Shown here: piece by piece, positions 9,467 through 21,732 of the stretch
How the letters are laid out: each line of letters begins with the position of its first letter
Numbering within the stretch: position 1 is the stretch's first letter
The notes under the pieces: model-generated
Seen by the model: the letters and a program-made list of their open reading frames with translations, nothing else
Database searches by the model: none
Told to the model about the DNA's origin: nothing
NCBI GenBank assembly: GCA_002733865.1
Contig: NVXM01000001.1
Coordinates: forward strand, 138,206-202,205
Direction of reading: 5' to 3'
From: Sphingopyxis sp.
GTDB taxonomy: Bacteria > Pseudomonadota > Alphaproteobacteria > Sphingomonadales > Sphingomonadaceae
DNA: 64,000 bases
Program-made: the position numbers and the translations under genes

Positions 9467-10792
9467 TCAGCTGCCCAATAGAGCCGCGATCTGCCGCGCA
9501 CCATCGATTGTTTGGAAATCCTGCAGCCTGTCACCAATCACCTGCATCCCGACCGGCAGGTCGTCGACAGTGCCAACAGGTAACACGGTCGACGGCAGGC
9601 CCGGAAAGGTCACGATACCGGCCCATGCGAGCTGCGGCCCGGCGGGTACATCGACACCGTCAATCGCGATAGTATCCTGGAAAATCTGTCCCGGATGATG
9701 CGGAAAAGCAGGTGTGGCACTCACCGGGGCCAGCACAAAATCAAATGAACCGAACAGATCGCGCCATTGCCGGTAAACCCGCGCCTGAATATCGCAAAGG
9801 TCGAACCAGTCACGGACGGTGGCCTGCGTTCCATCGGGCGCAGGCAGGCCGCCCGCCATGGCGATATTGAGCATCTTCAGGTAGCTTTCATGGGCTGCCT
9901 CGATATCCGGGATCAGCTCGGAGCGCCGTTCGACCTGCCCGCCCGCATCCTCAATCTGCCCCGCAACCCGATCGAGTTCGGCGCGATAGGCGCTCGCACA
10001 TCCGACCATGGGTTGCTCGTCAATCAGCAAATAGCGCGCGTCTTTGAGCGGCACATCGCGACGGACCAGCGGATGGTCGAGGGTCACGTCGAGCAACAGC
10101 TCCAGATCATCCGCCGAACGCGCCAGCGGACCGCACACGCCCAGCGCCGGACTGGCGGCATCGGTGCCGGGGTAGCCATGGCCCTCAAGGCTGATCACAT
10201 CGAAAGTCGGCTTGTGGCCCCAGATACCACAAAAATGCGCCGGCACACGGATCGAACCGCCAATATCGGAACCAAATTCGCACGGCACCATGCCCGCGCT
10301 CACCGCCGCCGCGGCACCGCCCGATGAACCGCCCGGCGAGCGACCATGGTCATGCGGATTATTGGTGCGACCATAGACCACATTGGTCGATTGCCAGTCG
10401 GCCAGTTCCGGCGGAACATTGGTCTTGCCGAGGATCACTGCCCCGGCCCGTTTCAGACGCTGCACAACCACCGCATCGGCCTGGGCGATGTTGTTCCGCG
10501 CATGCTCCAGTCCCCAGGTCGATGGATGGCCGGCAAGATCAAAGCTTTCCTTGACCGTCATCGGCACGCCAAAAAGCGGCTGATCGCCCTTCGGGCCGAC
10601 CTCATCCAGCCGTTTCGCCGCTGCCCGCGCGCTGTCAAAATCGCGCACGACCACCGCGTTGATCGGACCGTCGAGCGCCTCGATACGGGCAATCGCGGAT
10701 TCGACGGCTTCGAGAGCGGAAAGCTTTCCCGAAGCGATATCCGCTGCGATCTCGGTCGCGGTCGGTTCTGTGGTCAGTGACAAAATGGACAT
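9467..10792 (-). CDS. Amidase (amidase signature family)
   Basis: 441-residue cytoplasmic amide hydrolase. The Ser-cisSer-Lys triad is visible: Lys81 (VKESFD), Ser156/157 in GGSSGGAAAA, and nucleophile Ser180 (GSDIGGSIR). The start at 10792 has a GGGGAG ribosome site; the frame stays open 40 codons further upstream without a good site. GatA is an alternative, but the lack of gatB/gatC neighbours and the sequence favour a stand-alone amidase of unknown substrate. Confidence 0.92.
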   Translation of the reverse strand: MSILSLTTEPTATEIAADIASGKLSALEAVESAIARIEALDGPINAVVVRDFDSARAAAKRLDEVGPKGDQPLFGVPMTVKESFDLAGHPSTWGLEHARNNIAQADAVVVQRLKRAGAVILGKTNVPPELADWQSTNVVYGRTNNPHDHGRSPGGSSGGAAAAVSAGMVPCEFGSDIGGSIRVPAHFCGIWGHKPTFDVISLEGHGYPGTDAASPALGVCGPLARSADDLELLLDVTLDHPLVRRDVPLKDARYLLIDEQPMVGCASAYRAELDRVAGQIEDAGGQVERRSELIPDIEAAHESYLKMLNIAMAGGLPAPDGTQATVRDWFDLCDIQARVYRQWRDLFGSFDFVLAPVSATPAFPHHPGQIFQDTIAIDGVDVPAGPQLAWAGIVTFPGLPSTVLPVGTVDDLPVGMQVIGDRLQDFQTIDGARQIAALLGS

Positions 10793-10808
10793 GCTCTCTC
10801 TCCCCGTG

Positions 10809-10826
10809 CTCCTGCGCAGGCAGGAG
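10809..10826. repeat. Single hairpin resembling half of the paired-hairpin repeats
   Basis: CTCCTGC-GCAG-GCAGGAG, a 7-bp stem with a tetraloop, followed by TCCA. The stem length, loop and the TCCA flank match the left halves of the paired-hairpin elements at 17010 and 62111. It lies in the leader of the amidase gene. Confidence 0.5.
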
Positions 10827-10951
10827 TCCATCTCCTGAACCATCCACCGAAAATCGGGCGCGGTCCATAAAGGATTCAAGCCGCCATCATTTTCCACCTC
10901 AACGGATCGCACAGTCGCGTCCGGTGCCAGCCAGCGCGGGAGCGCAAATCC

Positions 10952-12358
<1,407 letters not shown>

Positions 12359-12373
12359 ACATCACCTCTATAC

Positions 12374-12433
12374 TCGTCATGCTGAACTTGTTTCAGCATC
12401 TCCAACGATCCTGAAACGAGTTCAGGATGACGA
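12374..12433. repeat. Intergenic inverted repeat, family B copy 1
   Basis: Begins TCGTCATGCTGAACTTG and ends CGAGTTCAGGATGACGA, forming a long imperfect palindrome between odhB and lpdA. Related copies lie at 19241-19317 and 39490-39579. Transcribed, it would make a long hairpin within the operon. Confidence 0.85.
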
Positions 12434-12438
12434 AAAAA

Positions 12439-13698
12439 TCACAAATCGATCAAAAGCCGCGCCGGATCCTCAATCGCTTCCTTGATCCGTACCAGGAAGG
12501 TCACCGCTTCGCGGCCGTCGATCAGCCGGTGATCATAGCTGAGCGCCATGTACATCATCGGACGCGCCTCGATCGAGCCATCGGGCATAACCACCGGACG
12601 CTGATCGATCCGGTGCAGTCCGAGCACAGCCGACTGCGGCGGGTTGATGATCGGCGTCGACATCAGCGACCCGAACACACCGCCATTGGAGATAGTGAAG
12701 GTCCCGCCCTTCATGTCCGCCATGGTCAGCGTGCCGTCCTTGGCGCGCTTGCCGAAATCGCCAATCGTATTTTCGACATCGGCAAAGCTCATCGTCTCGG
12801 CGTTGCGGATTACCGGCACGACCAGGCCACTCGGCGCGCTCACCGCGACCGAGATGTCGGCATAATCGTAATACACGATTTCTTCGCCATCAATCTGCGC
12901 GTTGACCGACGGCACGTCTTTCAGCGCCATGCAGGCAGCCTTCACGAAGAAACCCATGAAGCCGAGCTTCACGCCATGTTTCTTGGCGAACAGATCCTTG
13001 TACTTGCTGCGCGTCTCGATCACCGCGGTCATGTCGACATCGTTGAACGTCGTCAGCAGCGCCGCTGTATCCTGCGCTTCTTTCAGCCGCCGGGCGACGG
13101 TCTGGCGCAAACGGGTCATCCGCACCCGCTCTTCGTTACGATTGCCGGAAGAGGATGGCGCAGGCGCGGTCTGCGCACCGCTTGCCGCGCCTTTTTCGGC
13201 GGGCGGCGACTGTTGCTGGGCACCGGATTTCACATAATCCTCGACATCCGCCTTGGTCAGCCGGCCATCCTTGCCGGTGCCGCTGATCTGGCTCGGATCG
13301 ACACCATGTTCCAGCACCAGCCGGCGTACCGAGGGCGACAGGGTAATGCTGGTGGCAACCTCGTCCTGCTTGTCCGCAGCTTTCGCGGCGTTAGCCGAGG
13401 GAGCTTTTTCTGGGGGATCGACAGGCGTATCCTCATCTTTCGACGGTGCCGCCCCGCCGCTACCGGCTTCGATCGTCGCAATCACGGCGCCCACTTCAAC
13501 CGTATCGCCAACCGCGACCTTGTGCTCACCCATCACGCCCGCTTCCGGCGCTGGCACTTCCAGGGCCACCTTGTCGGTTTCCAGACTCGCAATCGGCTCG
13601 TCAGCGGCAACCGCATCGCCGGGCTGCTTGAGCCATTCGCCCAGAGTCGCTTCGGTGATCGATTCGCCCAATACCGGGACTGTTACTTCTGTTGCCAT
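12439..13698 (-). CDS. odhB: 2-oxoglutarate dehydrogenase E2, dihydrolipoyl succinyltransferase
   Basis: 419-residue core of the 2-oxoglutarate dehydrogenase complex. Domains in order: lipoyl domain (1-77) with modified Lys43 (ETDKVALEV), flexible Ala/Pro-rich linker, peripheral-subunit binding domain (about 118-155), second linker, and acyltransferase domain with the active-site HRLIDGREA near the C-terminus. Lies between odhA and lpdA on the same strand. Confidence 0.97.
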   Translation of the reverse strand: MATEVTVPVLGESITEATLGEWLKQPGDAVAADEPIASLETDKVALEVPAPEAGVMGEHKVAVGDTVEVGAVIATIEAGSGGAAPSKDEDTPVDPPEKAPSANAAKAADKQDEVATSITLSPSVRRLVLEHGVDPSQISGTGKDGRLTKADVEDYVKSGAQQQSPPAEKGAASGAQTAPAPSSSGNRNEERVRMTRLRQTVARRLKEAQDTAALLTTFNDVDMTAVIETRSKYKDLFAKKHGVKLGFMGFFVKAACMALKDVPSVNAQIDGEEIVYYDYADISVAVSAPSGLVVPVIRNAETMSFADVENTIGDFGKRAKDGTLTMADMKGGTFTISNGGVFGSLMSTPIINPPQSAVLGLHRIDQRPVVMPDGSIEARPMMYMALSYDHRLIDGREAVTFLVRIKEAIEDPARLLIDL

Positions 13699-13721
13699 TT
13701 TCTATCCTATCAACTTCCGTG

Positions 13722-13792
13722 TTCCGCACTTGATGCGGAACCTGGTTCGTATGTCACTTTCCGTCCCGCCGGGCTCCGCATCAAGTGCGGAG
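13722..13792. repeat. Paired-hairpin repeat between odhA and odhB
   Basis: Two hairpins, TCCGCA-cttga-TGCGGA (from 13722) and CTCCGCA-tcaag-TGCGGAG (13774-13792), with mutually complementary sequences, so the element is a palindrome of palindromes. Same architecture as the family A elements but with different stem sequences. Confidence 0.8.
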
Positions 13793-13807
13793 CACAGCCT
13801 TTCTTCC

Positions 13808-16591
13808 TCAAGCTGCTTCATGCCCCAATGCTTCTGCGACCAGCTGTGCCTGCTGCTCCTTGTGCCGTGATGCCAGCCCGGTTGCAGGCGAAGCCGAAGC
13901 GGCGCGTCCTGCATAGACTGGTGCGGACGGACCAACATCCGCCTGCTCCAGACATTCTTCCAGATAAGGCCGGACAAAATGCCAGCTGCCATTATTCTTC
14001 GGCTCTTCCTGGGCCCAGACCAGAGTCTCGAGATTGGTCATCCGCTTGAGACGCACCACCAAAGGTTCGCCGGGGAACGGATAGAGCTGCTCGATCCGGA
14101 TAATCGCCGTATTCTTGTCGCCGGCCTCATCGCGCGCTTCGATCAGATCATAGGCCACCTTGCCCGAGCAGAGCACAACCCGCTTCACATCCTTGTCGGC
14201 TGGCGGATTGGTATCCGACAATATCCGCATGAAATGCTGATCGCCCTGAAAATCTTCCGCTTTCGATACCGCCATCTTGTGTCGCAGCAGGGATTTCGGC
14301 GTCATGATGATCAGCGGCTTGCGGAAGGAACGCAGCATCTGGCGGCGCAAGACATGGAAATAATTGGCCGGCGTCGTGATATTGGCGACCTGGATATTGT
14401 CCTGCGCGCACAGCTGCAGAAAACGTTCCAGCCGCGCCGAACTATGCTCTGGCCCCTGGCCTTCATAGCCATGCGGCAACAGCATCACCAGACCATTGGC
14501 GCGCAGCCACTTGGCTTCGCCAGAGGCGATAAACTGGTCGATCATGATCTGCGCACCATTGGCGAAATCGCCAAATTGCGCTTCCCACAACACCAGGGTT
14601 TTCGGATCGGCCCCGGCATAGCCATATTCAAAGCCCAGCACCCCATATTCGCTCAGGGGACTGTCGAGCACTTCGAACCGGCCATGGCGCACCGTGCTCA
14701 GCGGCACATATTTGTCTTCGGTTTCCTGATCGACCCATACGGCGTGCCGCTGGGAAAAGGTTCCGCGACCGCTGTCCTGACCGGAGAGGCGGACATTATA
14801 GCCTTCCGAAACCAGCGATCCATAAGCCAGCGCTTCACCGGTCGCCCAGTCGAAATTCTCGCCGCTCTTGAACATTTGCGCCTTGGCTTCCAGCACCCGG
14901 CCCAGCGTCTTATGGATCTTGAGCCCTTCCGGAACCGTGGTCAGTGTCCGGCCGAGACTGTCGAACAGTTTCGGATCGATCGCGGTTTCGACATTGCGCC
15001 GGGCACTTTCCGGATCGGCAGGGATATGCAGACCCTGCCAGCGGCCACCAAACCAGTCGGCCTTGTCGGCCTTGTAATCGGCGGCTGCCTGAAATTCGGT
15101 TTCGAGATGCTCGCCAAAGGCCTTGCGCGTCGCATCCCCCCATTTCGCATCAATAACGCCTTCCTCGACCAGACGGGCTTCATAAAGCTTGCTGACCTTG
15201 GGATGTTTCTTGATCGCGGCGTACATGATCGGCTGAGTGAAGCTTGGTTCGTCGCCTTCATTATGACCGAAGCGGCGATAGCACCACATGTCGATGACGA
15301 TATCCCGGCCAAAGCGCTGGCGGAATTCCATCGCGATCTTGCAGGCAAAAGTCACCGCTTCCGGGTCATCGCCATTGACGTGGAAAATCGGCGCCTGCAC
15401 GCCCTTGGCGACGTCGGACGGATAAGGCGAAGAGCGCGCGAATTGCGGGCTGGTCGTAAAGCCGATCTGGTTGTTGATCACGAAGTGGATACAGCCGCCG
15501 GTATTGTAACCGCGGATGCCGGAAAAGCCCAGGCATTCCCAGACAATGCCCTGTCCGGCAAAAGCAGCGTCGCCGTGAATCAGCACCGGCAGCACCTGAT
15601 CATGCTTTTCGAGATCGTCGCGCGCCACTTGCTGGGCGCGGACCTTGCCGAGCACGACCGGATCCACCGCTTCGAGATGCGACGGATTCGGCACCAGGCT
15701 CATATGGACATTGATTCCGTCAAATTCCCTATCGGTGCTGGTGCCGAGATGATATTTCACATCACCCGAACCGCCGACATCATCGGGATTGGCCGACCCC
15801 CCATGGAATTCGTGAAAGATGACCTTGTACGGCTTGGCCATCACATTGGCGAGAATGTTCAGCCGCCCGCGATGCGCCATGCCATAGACGATGTCACGTA
15901 CACCGGACTGGCCGCCATATTTGATGATATTTTCCAGCGCCGGCAGCATCGATTCGCCGCCGTCGAGGCCGAAACGCTTGGTCCCGACATATTTCTTGCC
16001 GAGGAAATTTTCATATTCCTCGCCTTCGATAACCTTGTTGAGGATCGCCTTCTTGCCTTCCGGGGTAAACTGGATCGCGGCGTCCTTGCCTTCCATCCGG
16101 TCCTGCAGAAAGCGCCGTTCCTCGGTATCGGAAATATGCATATATTCCAGACCGACCGGACCGCAATAATTGGCCCTTAGCACCGCTTCAATCTCGCGGA
16201 TGGACGCCGTGTCAAAGCCAAGCACGCCGCCAAGATAGATCGGCTTGTCCATTTCGTCGGCGGTGAAACCATGAAATTCGGGAGTCAGGTCAGCCGGTTC
16301 TTCCAGTTTGGAAATCCCCAGCGGGTCAAGATTGGCACCCAGATGGCCACGCACCCGATAGGTGCGGATCAGCATCATCGCCCGGATCGACTTCTCGGCC
16401 GCCTTGGCGACTTCGTCCTCGGACATGGTGCCGCCAGCCTTCTCCGCCGCAGCCTTGATTTCGATCCCCATCTGTGTGGGATCAAGCGCGCTGTTCAGCT
16501 CGTCGGCATCATCAATCGGCCAATGCTTGCGCTGCCAGCTTGGGCCCTGCTCGGGCTCCGAGCCGATAAAATCCTGATTCTCAAAACCCAT
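13808..16591 (-). CDS. odhA: 2-oxoglutarate dehydrogenase E1 component
   Basis: 927-residue thiamine-diphosphate enzyme that decarboxylates 2-oxoglutarate in the TCA cycle. Family marks include the N-terminal QDFIGSEPEQ segment that docks to E2, the GMAHRGRLNILANV stretch, GDAAFAGQGIVWECL (ThDP motif) and HGYEGQGPEHSSARLERFLQ. First of the odhA-odhB-lpdA set; a GIY-YIG gene flanked by repeats separates it from sucD upstream. Confidence 0.98.
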   Translation of the reverse strand: MGFENQDFIGSEPEQGPSWQRKHWPIDDADELNSALDPTQMGIEIKAAAEKAGGTMSEDEVAKAAEKSIRAMMLIRTYRVRGHLGANLDPLGISKLEEPADLTPEFHGFTADEMDKPIYLGGVLGFDTASIREIEAVLRANYCGPVGLEYMHISDTEERRFLQDRMEGKDAAIQFTPEGKKAILNKVIEGEEYENFLGKKYVGTKRFGLDGGESMLPALENIIKYGGQSGVRDIVYGMAHRGRLNILANVMAKPYKVIFHEFHGGSANPDDVGGSGDVKYHLGTSTDREFDGINVHMSLVPNPSHLEAVDPVVLGKVRAQQVARDDLEKHDQVLPVLIHGDAAFAGQGIVWECLGFSGIRGYNTGGCIHFVINNQIGFTTSPQFARSSPYPSDVAKGVQAPIFHVNGDDPEAVTFACKIAMEFRQRFGRDIVIDMWCYRRFGHNEGDEPSFTQPIMYAAIKKHPKVSKLYEARLVEEGVIDAKWGDATRKAFGEHLETEFQAAADYKADKADWFGGRWQGLHIPADPESARRNVETAIDPKLFDSLGRTLTTVPEGLKIHKTLGRVLEAKAQMFKSGENFDWATGEALAYGSLVSEGYNVRLSGQDSGRGTFSQRHAVWVDQETEDKYVPLSTVRHGRFEVLDSPLSEYGVLGFEYGYAGADPKTLVLWEAQFGDFANGAQIMIDQFIASGEAKWLRANGLVMLLPHGYEGQGPEHSSARLERFLQLCAQDNIQVANITTPANYFHVLRRQMLRSFRKPLIIMTPKSLLRHKMAVSKAEDFQGDQHFMRILSDTNPPADKDVKRVVLCSGKVAYDLIEARDEAGDKNTAIIRIEQLYPFPGEPLVVRLKRMTNLETLVWAQEEPKNNGSWHFVRPYLEECLEQADVGPSAPVYAGRAASASPATGLASRHKEQQAQLVAEALGHEAA

Positions 16592-16623
16592 AATATATTA
16601 CCTTGTGTAACCGCCGGTTGGTG

Positions 16624-16694
16624 TGCACCGGCGCAGGCCGGTGTCCAGAACGGTCCTGTCCGATCGTCTGGACCCTGCCCCTCGGCATGGCACC
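16624..16694. repeat. Paired-hairpin repeat, family A copy 1
   Basis: Left hairpin CACCGG-N6-CCGGTG (16626-16643), then TCCAGAAC, a middle with GATCGTCTGGA, and a decayed right hairpin (TGCC/GGCA). It ends 17 bases from the stop codon of the GIY-YIG gene. The middle part closely matches copy 2 on the other side of that gene. Confidence 0.75.
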
Positions 16695-16711
16695 TAATAT
16701 CAACGGCCCAT

Positions 16712-17002
16712 TCACTTCACAATCTCATCCCAAAGATCATTCCAATCCGGATTCATCCGCTCGATCCGCCTGAGCTTCCATTGCCGGTTCCAGTTCTTCA
16801 TCCGAAATTCGGTTGCCCTTGCTTCCTGCAAATCATCATAGGATTCAAACCAGACAAGTAACTTGCATCCGTGCTTCTTTGTGAACCCTTCAATCAGACC
16901 TTCGCGATGTTCGTAAACGCGTTTCGGCAGATCACTTGTCGATCCGATATATATTGTGCCGTTTCGTCCACTAGCCATGATATAGACGAAACCAGCTTTC
17001 AT
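16712..17002 (-). CDS. Small GIY-YIG nuclease-domain protein
   Basis: 96 residues consisting of a single GIY-YIG domain: FVYIMAS...TIYIGSTSDLPKRVYEHR at 5-33, the catalytic Tyr and Arg of the motif, and the conserved Glu in the ATEFRMKNW segment near residue 65. Members of this UPF0213-like group are widespread orphans. The gene is enclosed within 20 bases on each side by related paired-hairpin repeats and interrupts the TCA operon, which looks like a small mobile cassette. Role unproven: DNA repair or movement of the repeats are both possible. Confidence 0.88.
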   Translation of the reverse strand: MKAGFVYIMASGRNGTIYIGSTSDLPKRVYEHREGLIEGFTKKHGCKLLVWFESYDDLQEARATEFRMKNWNRQWKLRRIERMNPDWNDLWDEIVK

Positions 17003-17009
17003 TATTTCG

Positions 17010-17080
17010 TTCCCCGCCGAAGGGCGGGGCCCAGAACTGTAGTGTGCGATCGTCTGGGCCCTGCCCTGCGGCAGGGAACA
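17010..17080. repeat. Paired-hairpin repeat, family A copy 2
   Basis: Left hairpin CCCCGCC-gaag-GGCGGGG, then CCAGAA, then TCTGG and right hairpin CCCTGCC-ctgc-GGCAGGG, both with 7-bp stems and tetraloops. It lies 7 bases upstream of the GIY-YIG start codon. Confidence 0.85.
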
Positions 17081-17105
17081 ATTTGCTTAAACTCTCCCGC
17101 CGAAC

Positions 17106-17996
17106 TCAAACTCTCTCCTTCAACATCGCATCCAGCGTCGTACCCAGCTCACTCGGCGAAGGCGAAACCCGGATACCCGCGGCTTCCATCGCCGCGATCT
17201 TGTCTTCCGCGCCGCCTTGGCCGCCGGAAACAATCGCGCCGGCGTGACCCATGCGGCGTCCCGGAGGCGCCGTCAGACCAGCGATAAATCCGACCATCGG
17301 TTTCGAACGGCCCTTTTTCGCTTCGTCGGCAATGAACTGCGCCGCTTCTTCTTCGGCGCTGCCGCCGATTTCGCCGATCATGATGATCGACTTGGTTTCA
17401 TCATCGGCAAGGAACAGCTCGAGCACGTCGATAAAGTTGGTGCCGTTGACCGGATCGCCGCCGATGCCGACTGCCGTGGTCTGGCCAAGACCAACCGCCG
17501 TCGTCTGGTGCACCGCTTCATAGGTAAGCGTACCGGAGCGCGAGACCACGCCGACCGAACCCTTTTTGAAGATGCTACCGGGCATGATGCCGATCTTGCA
17601 TTCGTCGGGAGTCAGAACGCCTGGGCAGTTGGGCCCGATCAGGCGCGACTTGCTGCCCTGCAGCGCGCGCTTGACGCGGACCATGTCGAGCACGGGAACG
17701 CCTTCGGTGATCGCAACGATCAGTTCGATCTCTGCATCAATCGCCTCGAGGATAGAATCCGCTGCAAATGGCGGTGGAACATACACAACCGAAGCCGTCG
17801 CGCCGGTCGCGTCCTTGGCTTCCGCCACGGTATTGTAGTTCGGGAGACCGATATGGGTCGTCCCGCCCTTGCCCGGCGTCACGCCCGCAACCATCTGCGT
17901 GCCATAAGCCAAAGCCTGCTCCGTGTGGAACGTGCCGGTATTACCGGTCATGCCCTGGGTGATGACCTTGGTGTTCTTGTCGATTAAAATGCTCAT
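17106..17996 (-). CDS. sucD: Succinyl-CoA synthetase subunit alpha
   Basis: 296 residues; forms succinate and nucleoside triphosphate from succinyl-CoA together with SucC. The CoA-binding Rossmann start ([15 protein letters not shown]), and phosphorylated His251 in [10 protein letters not shown] are present. Lies between mdh and odhA. The beta subunit sucC, commonly the immediate neighbour, is absent from the whole window, so it must be encoded elsewhere. Confidence 0.97.
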   Translation of the reverse strand: MSILIDKNTKVITQGMTGNTGTFHTEQALAYGTQMVAGVTPGKGGTTHIGLPNYNTVAEAKDATGATASVVYVPPPFAADSILEAIDAEIELIVAITEGVPVLDMVRVKRALQGSKSRLIGPNCPGVLTPDECKIGIMPGSIFKKGSVGVVSRSGTLTYEAVHQTTAVGLGQTTAVGIGGDPVNGTNFIDVLELFLADDETKSIIMIGEIGGSAEEEAAQFIADEAKKGRSKPMVGFIAGLTAPPGRRMGHAGAIVSGGQGGAEDKIAAMEAAGIRVSPSPSELGTTLDAMLKERV

Positions 17997-18090
17997 TCTA
18001 TTTCCTCGTTATTCCAGCGAAAGCGGGAAGCTCTATTCCCGGCGCGCTGCATTATCGCATGAAATCCCGGCATGCACCGGACAATGTTGC

Positions 18091-19407
<1,317 letters not shown>

Positions 19408-20502
19408 ATGCTGACAAAAGGCGATGAATATCCGCTGCACCAGACTCCGGAACCAATGGCGCTATCCGGCGGCAACCGCAATTTCTACGACCGCTATTTC
19501 TTCAACGGCTATTCCGCCGACGGCAGCATCTTTTTCGCCGCCGCCCTAGGGATCTACCCGCAACTAGACATTATGGACGCCGCCTTCTGCCTCTCGATCG
19601 ACGGCAAGCAGCACAATCTCCGCGCCTCGAAACGGATGGGCAGCGAACGGCTCGACCTGACCATCGGCCCGATCACCGTCACCATCGTCGAACCGCTAGA
19701 GAAACTGCGCCTGACGGTCGCCGGCAATGATAGCCCGGTCACTGCAGAAATCCACTTCACCGCCCGCCATCACCCTATCGAGGAACCCCGATTCACTCGC
19801 CGCGAAGGCCCGCGCCTGATGATGGACTACACCAGAATGACGCAGAATGGCGACTGGTCCGGGACCATTACCGTCAATGGTCAGGATATCGATATCGCCA
19901 ACTGCCGCGGCACCCGCGATCGCAGCTGGGGGATAAGGCAGGTCGGCGCAGCCGAATCGCAGCCGCCGCCAGCCGGTGCCTTCCCGCAATTCTGGTGGCT
20001 CTGGACGCCACTCAACTTCGATCGTCACGCCTGCTTTTTTCACAGCAATGACGATGGCGACGGCGTGGCCTGGAACCGGCGCGGTGTCGTCGATTCGATC
20101 ACCGGCAGCGCTACCGAGTTCGAACCCGAAGCCATCGACCTCAGCTATCACAGCGGTTCCCGCCGCATCAAGCACGTCAGGCTCGACACCGGCGACGGCC
20201 AGCTCAGAATCACCCCCCGCACAGGGGATCAGGCGCGGACTTTCTACATGTCCGGTCTCGGCTACCTCCACCCGACTTGGGGACACGGCATGGATCACGG
20301 TGATAGCGAGTTCGGCTATGATGTGATCCCGCTCGACCCTGATCCGGCCATCGACATGACGACCATTCACATCCAGGCACTGAGCGATGCCGTGCTGACC
20401 GTGGATGGCGCGGATCATCATGGTATCGGCGTTGTCGAGCAATTGTTTATCGGTCCGCACGCCACCAGTGGCCTCAGCGGGCTGATGGATCGGGCGACAT
20501 GA
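19408..20502 (+). CDS. AttH/CrtC-like (lipocalin-fold) protein of unknown function
   Basis: 364 residues. The sequence resembles the hydroxyneurosporene-synthase/AttH superfamily: a beta-rich protein with DRSWGIRQVG near 170 and WWLWTPLNFDRHACFFHSN near 195. Members are associated with lipid, terpenoid or steroid metabolism in actinobacteria and sphingomonads, but no reaction can be assigned here. The start at 19408 has an AAGAGG ribosome site, unlike the longer in-frame start at 19330. The stop overlaps the next ATG (ATGA), so it is coupled to the phosphotransferase. Confidence 0.75.
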   Translation: MLTKGDEYPLHQTPEPMALSGGNRNFYDRYFFNGYSADGSIFFAAALGIYPQLDIMDAAFCLSIDGKQHNLRASKRMGSERLDLTIGPITVTIVEPLEKLRLTVAGNDSPVTAEIHFTARHHPIEEPRFTRREGPRLMMDYTRMTQNGDWSGTITVNGQDIDIANCRGTRDRSWGIRQVGAAESQPPPAGAFPQFWWLWTPLNFDRHACFFHSNDDGDGVAWNRRGVVDSITGSATEFEPEAIDLSYHSGSRRIKHVRLDTGDGQLRITPRTGDQARTFYMSGLGYLHPTWGHGMDHGDSEFGYDVIPLDPDPAIDMTTIHIQALSDAVLTVDGADHHGIGVVEQLFIGPHATSGLSGLMDRAT

Positions 20503-21539
20503 GTGCTCGGTTTCCGGTGCGTCCGGAGGACTTCGAGATCGCATTCATCGAGCAGGTTTTCGGTGCTCCACAGGGAGCGCTGGAATCGCTAACCCACGCG
20601 CCGGTCGGCACGGGACAGGTCTGCGACAGTTACCGCTTCTCCTGCCAATGGGCGGACGCGGGGCATCCGGCAACGTTCATCGCAAAATGCCCCAGCGCCG
20701 ACCCGGTCAGCCGGGGCGCGGCAGCGATTTTTCATCTCTACGATATGGAAGTTGGATGGTACCGTGATGTTGCCGGTCATTGCGAGGTACACTGCCCCGA
20801 GCCCTATCACGCGGCCATCGCCGACAATGAGCAAGAGTTCATCCTTCTGCTCGAAGACATGACGCCGGCATCGCAAGGCGATCAATTGGCCGGCGCTTCG
20901 CTTGTCCAGGCCGAAACAACTCTTGCCGAAGCCGCAGCGTTGCACAGTTTTCAGCCAGCTGGAGGCGTTGATCGCCTGCACTGGCTGCACCACAACAATA
21001 GTAACAGTGAGTTCATGAAGACCACCTTGCCCAAAGGCTATCCGCTTTTTCGCGAACGATTCGGCGGCCTGTTATCATCCGCCATCCTGGACCTTGGGCA
21101 GGAGCTGGTTGATCGGCTCACCCAATATATAGAAAGGGAACCAGGGCAGCTGACGATCACCCATGGCGACATGCGGCTCGACAATATCCTGTTCCACACC
21201 GACGGTCGGGTTGCCGCACTGGTCGACTGGCAGACCTGCTCGCTGGGCAATCCGGCCAATGATGTGGCCTACATGATCGGCACGAGTTTCGCTGATCCCG
21301 AGGACCGGCGCCAGCATGAGAAACGGCTGGTCGAGGCCTATCTAGCCGCTCGTTCCAATGCTCCAGACTTTGAAGGCTTCTGGCAGGAATATCGCCGCCA
21401 CGCCTTTTCCGGTTTTATCATGGCCATCAACGCGTCGCTACATGTCGAACAGACCGAACGCGGCGACCGGATGTTCGCCGCGATGGCCGAGCGCCCCGCA
21501 CAAATGGCACTGGATCTCGACAGTTTGAGCTTGCTGTAA
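20499..21539 (+). CDS. Phosphotransferase of the aminoglycoside/ecdysteroid-kinase-like family
   Basis: 346-residue kinase-fold protein. The catalytic loop HGDMRLDNILF (near residue 221) and the metal-binding LVDWQTC that replaces DFG are typical of APH-like small-molecule kinases. The lipid- or steroid-associated members of the family pair with AttH-like proteins, so an alcohol group on a hydrophobic compound is a plausible substrate; this is inference. Coupled by a four-base overlap to the preceding gene; convergent with zapE. Confidence 0.85.
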   Translation: MSARFPVRPEDFEIAFIEQVFGAPQGALESLTHAPVGTGQVCDSYRFSCQWADAGHPATFIAKCPSADPVSRGAAAIFHLYDMEVGWYRDVAGHCEVHCPEPYHAAIADNEQEFILLLEDMTPASQGDQLAGASLVQAETTLAEAAALHSFQPAGGVDRLHWLHHNNSNSEFMKTTLPKGYPLFRERFGGLLSSAILDLGQELVDRLTQYIEREPGQLTITHGDMRLDNILFHTDGRVAALVDWQTCSLGNPANDVAYMIGTSFADPEDRRQHEKRLVEAYLAARSNAPDFEGFWQEYRRHAFSGFIMAINASLHVEQTERGDRMFAAMAERPAQMALDLDSLSLL

Positions 21540-21732
21540 AAATTGCGGCTCAATCGGCGCGGCGAAAGTTGAACGGCAGCAGGCCCTCTCTCCGGTGAAA
21601 ACATGCGCTCTCCGTCTGGCGCTAAAAAACGGCATGGAAGTGGGGCCGGTCGAGCGAAGGCTGGAAGCAGAATTGCCGCCGATGGCGATCTACGCAATCC
21701 CCGACAAAGCGCGCCCCTCGACCTTTTGAGAC

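Noticed and set aside
9467..10792. Amidase as GatA of the tRNA amidotransferase
   Set aside because: No gatB or gatC nearby and the protein lacks the GatA-specific flow of motifs; called a general amidase.
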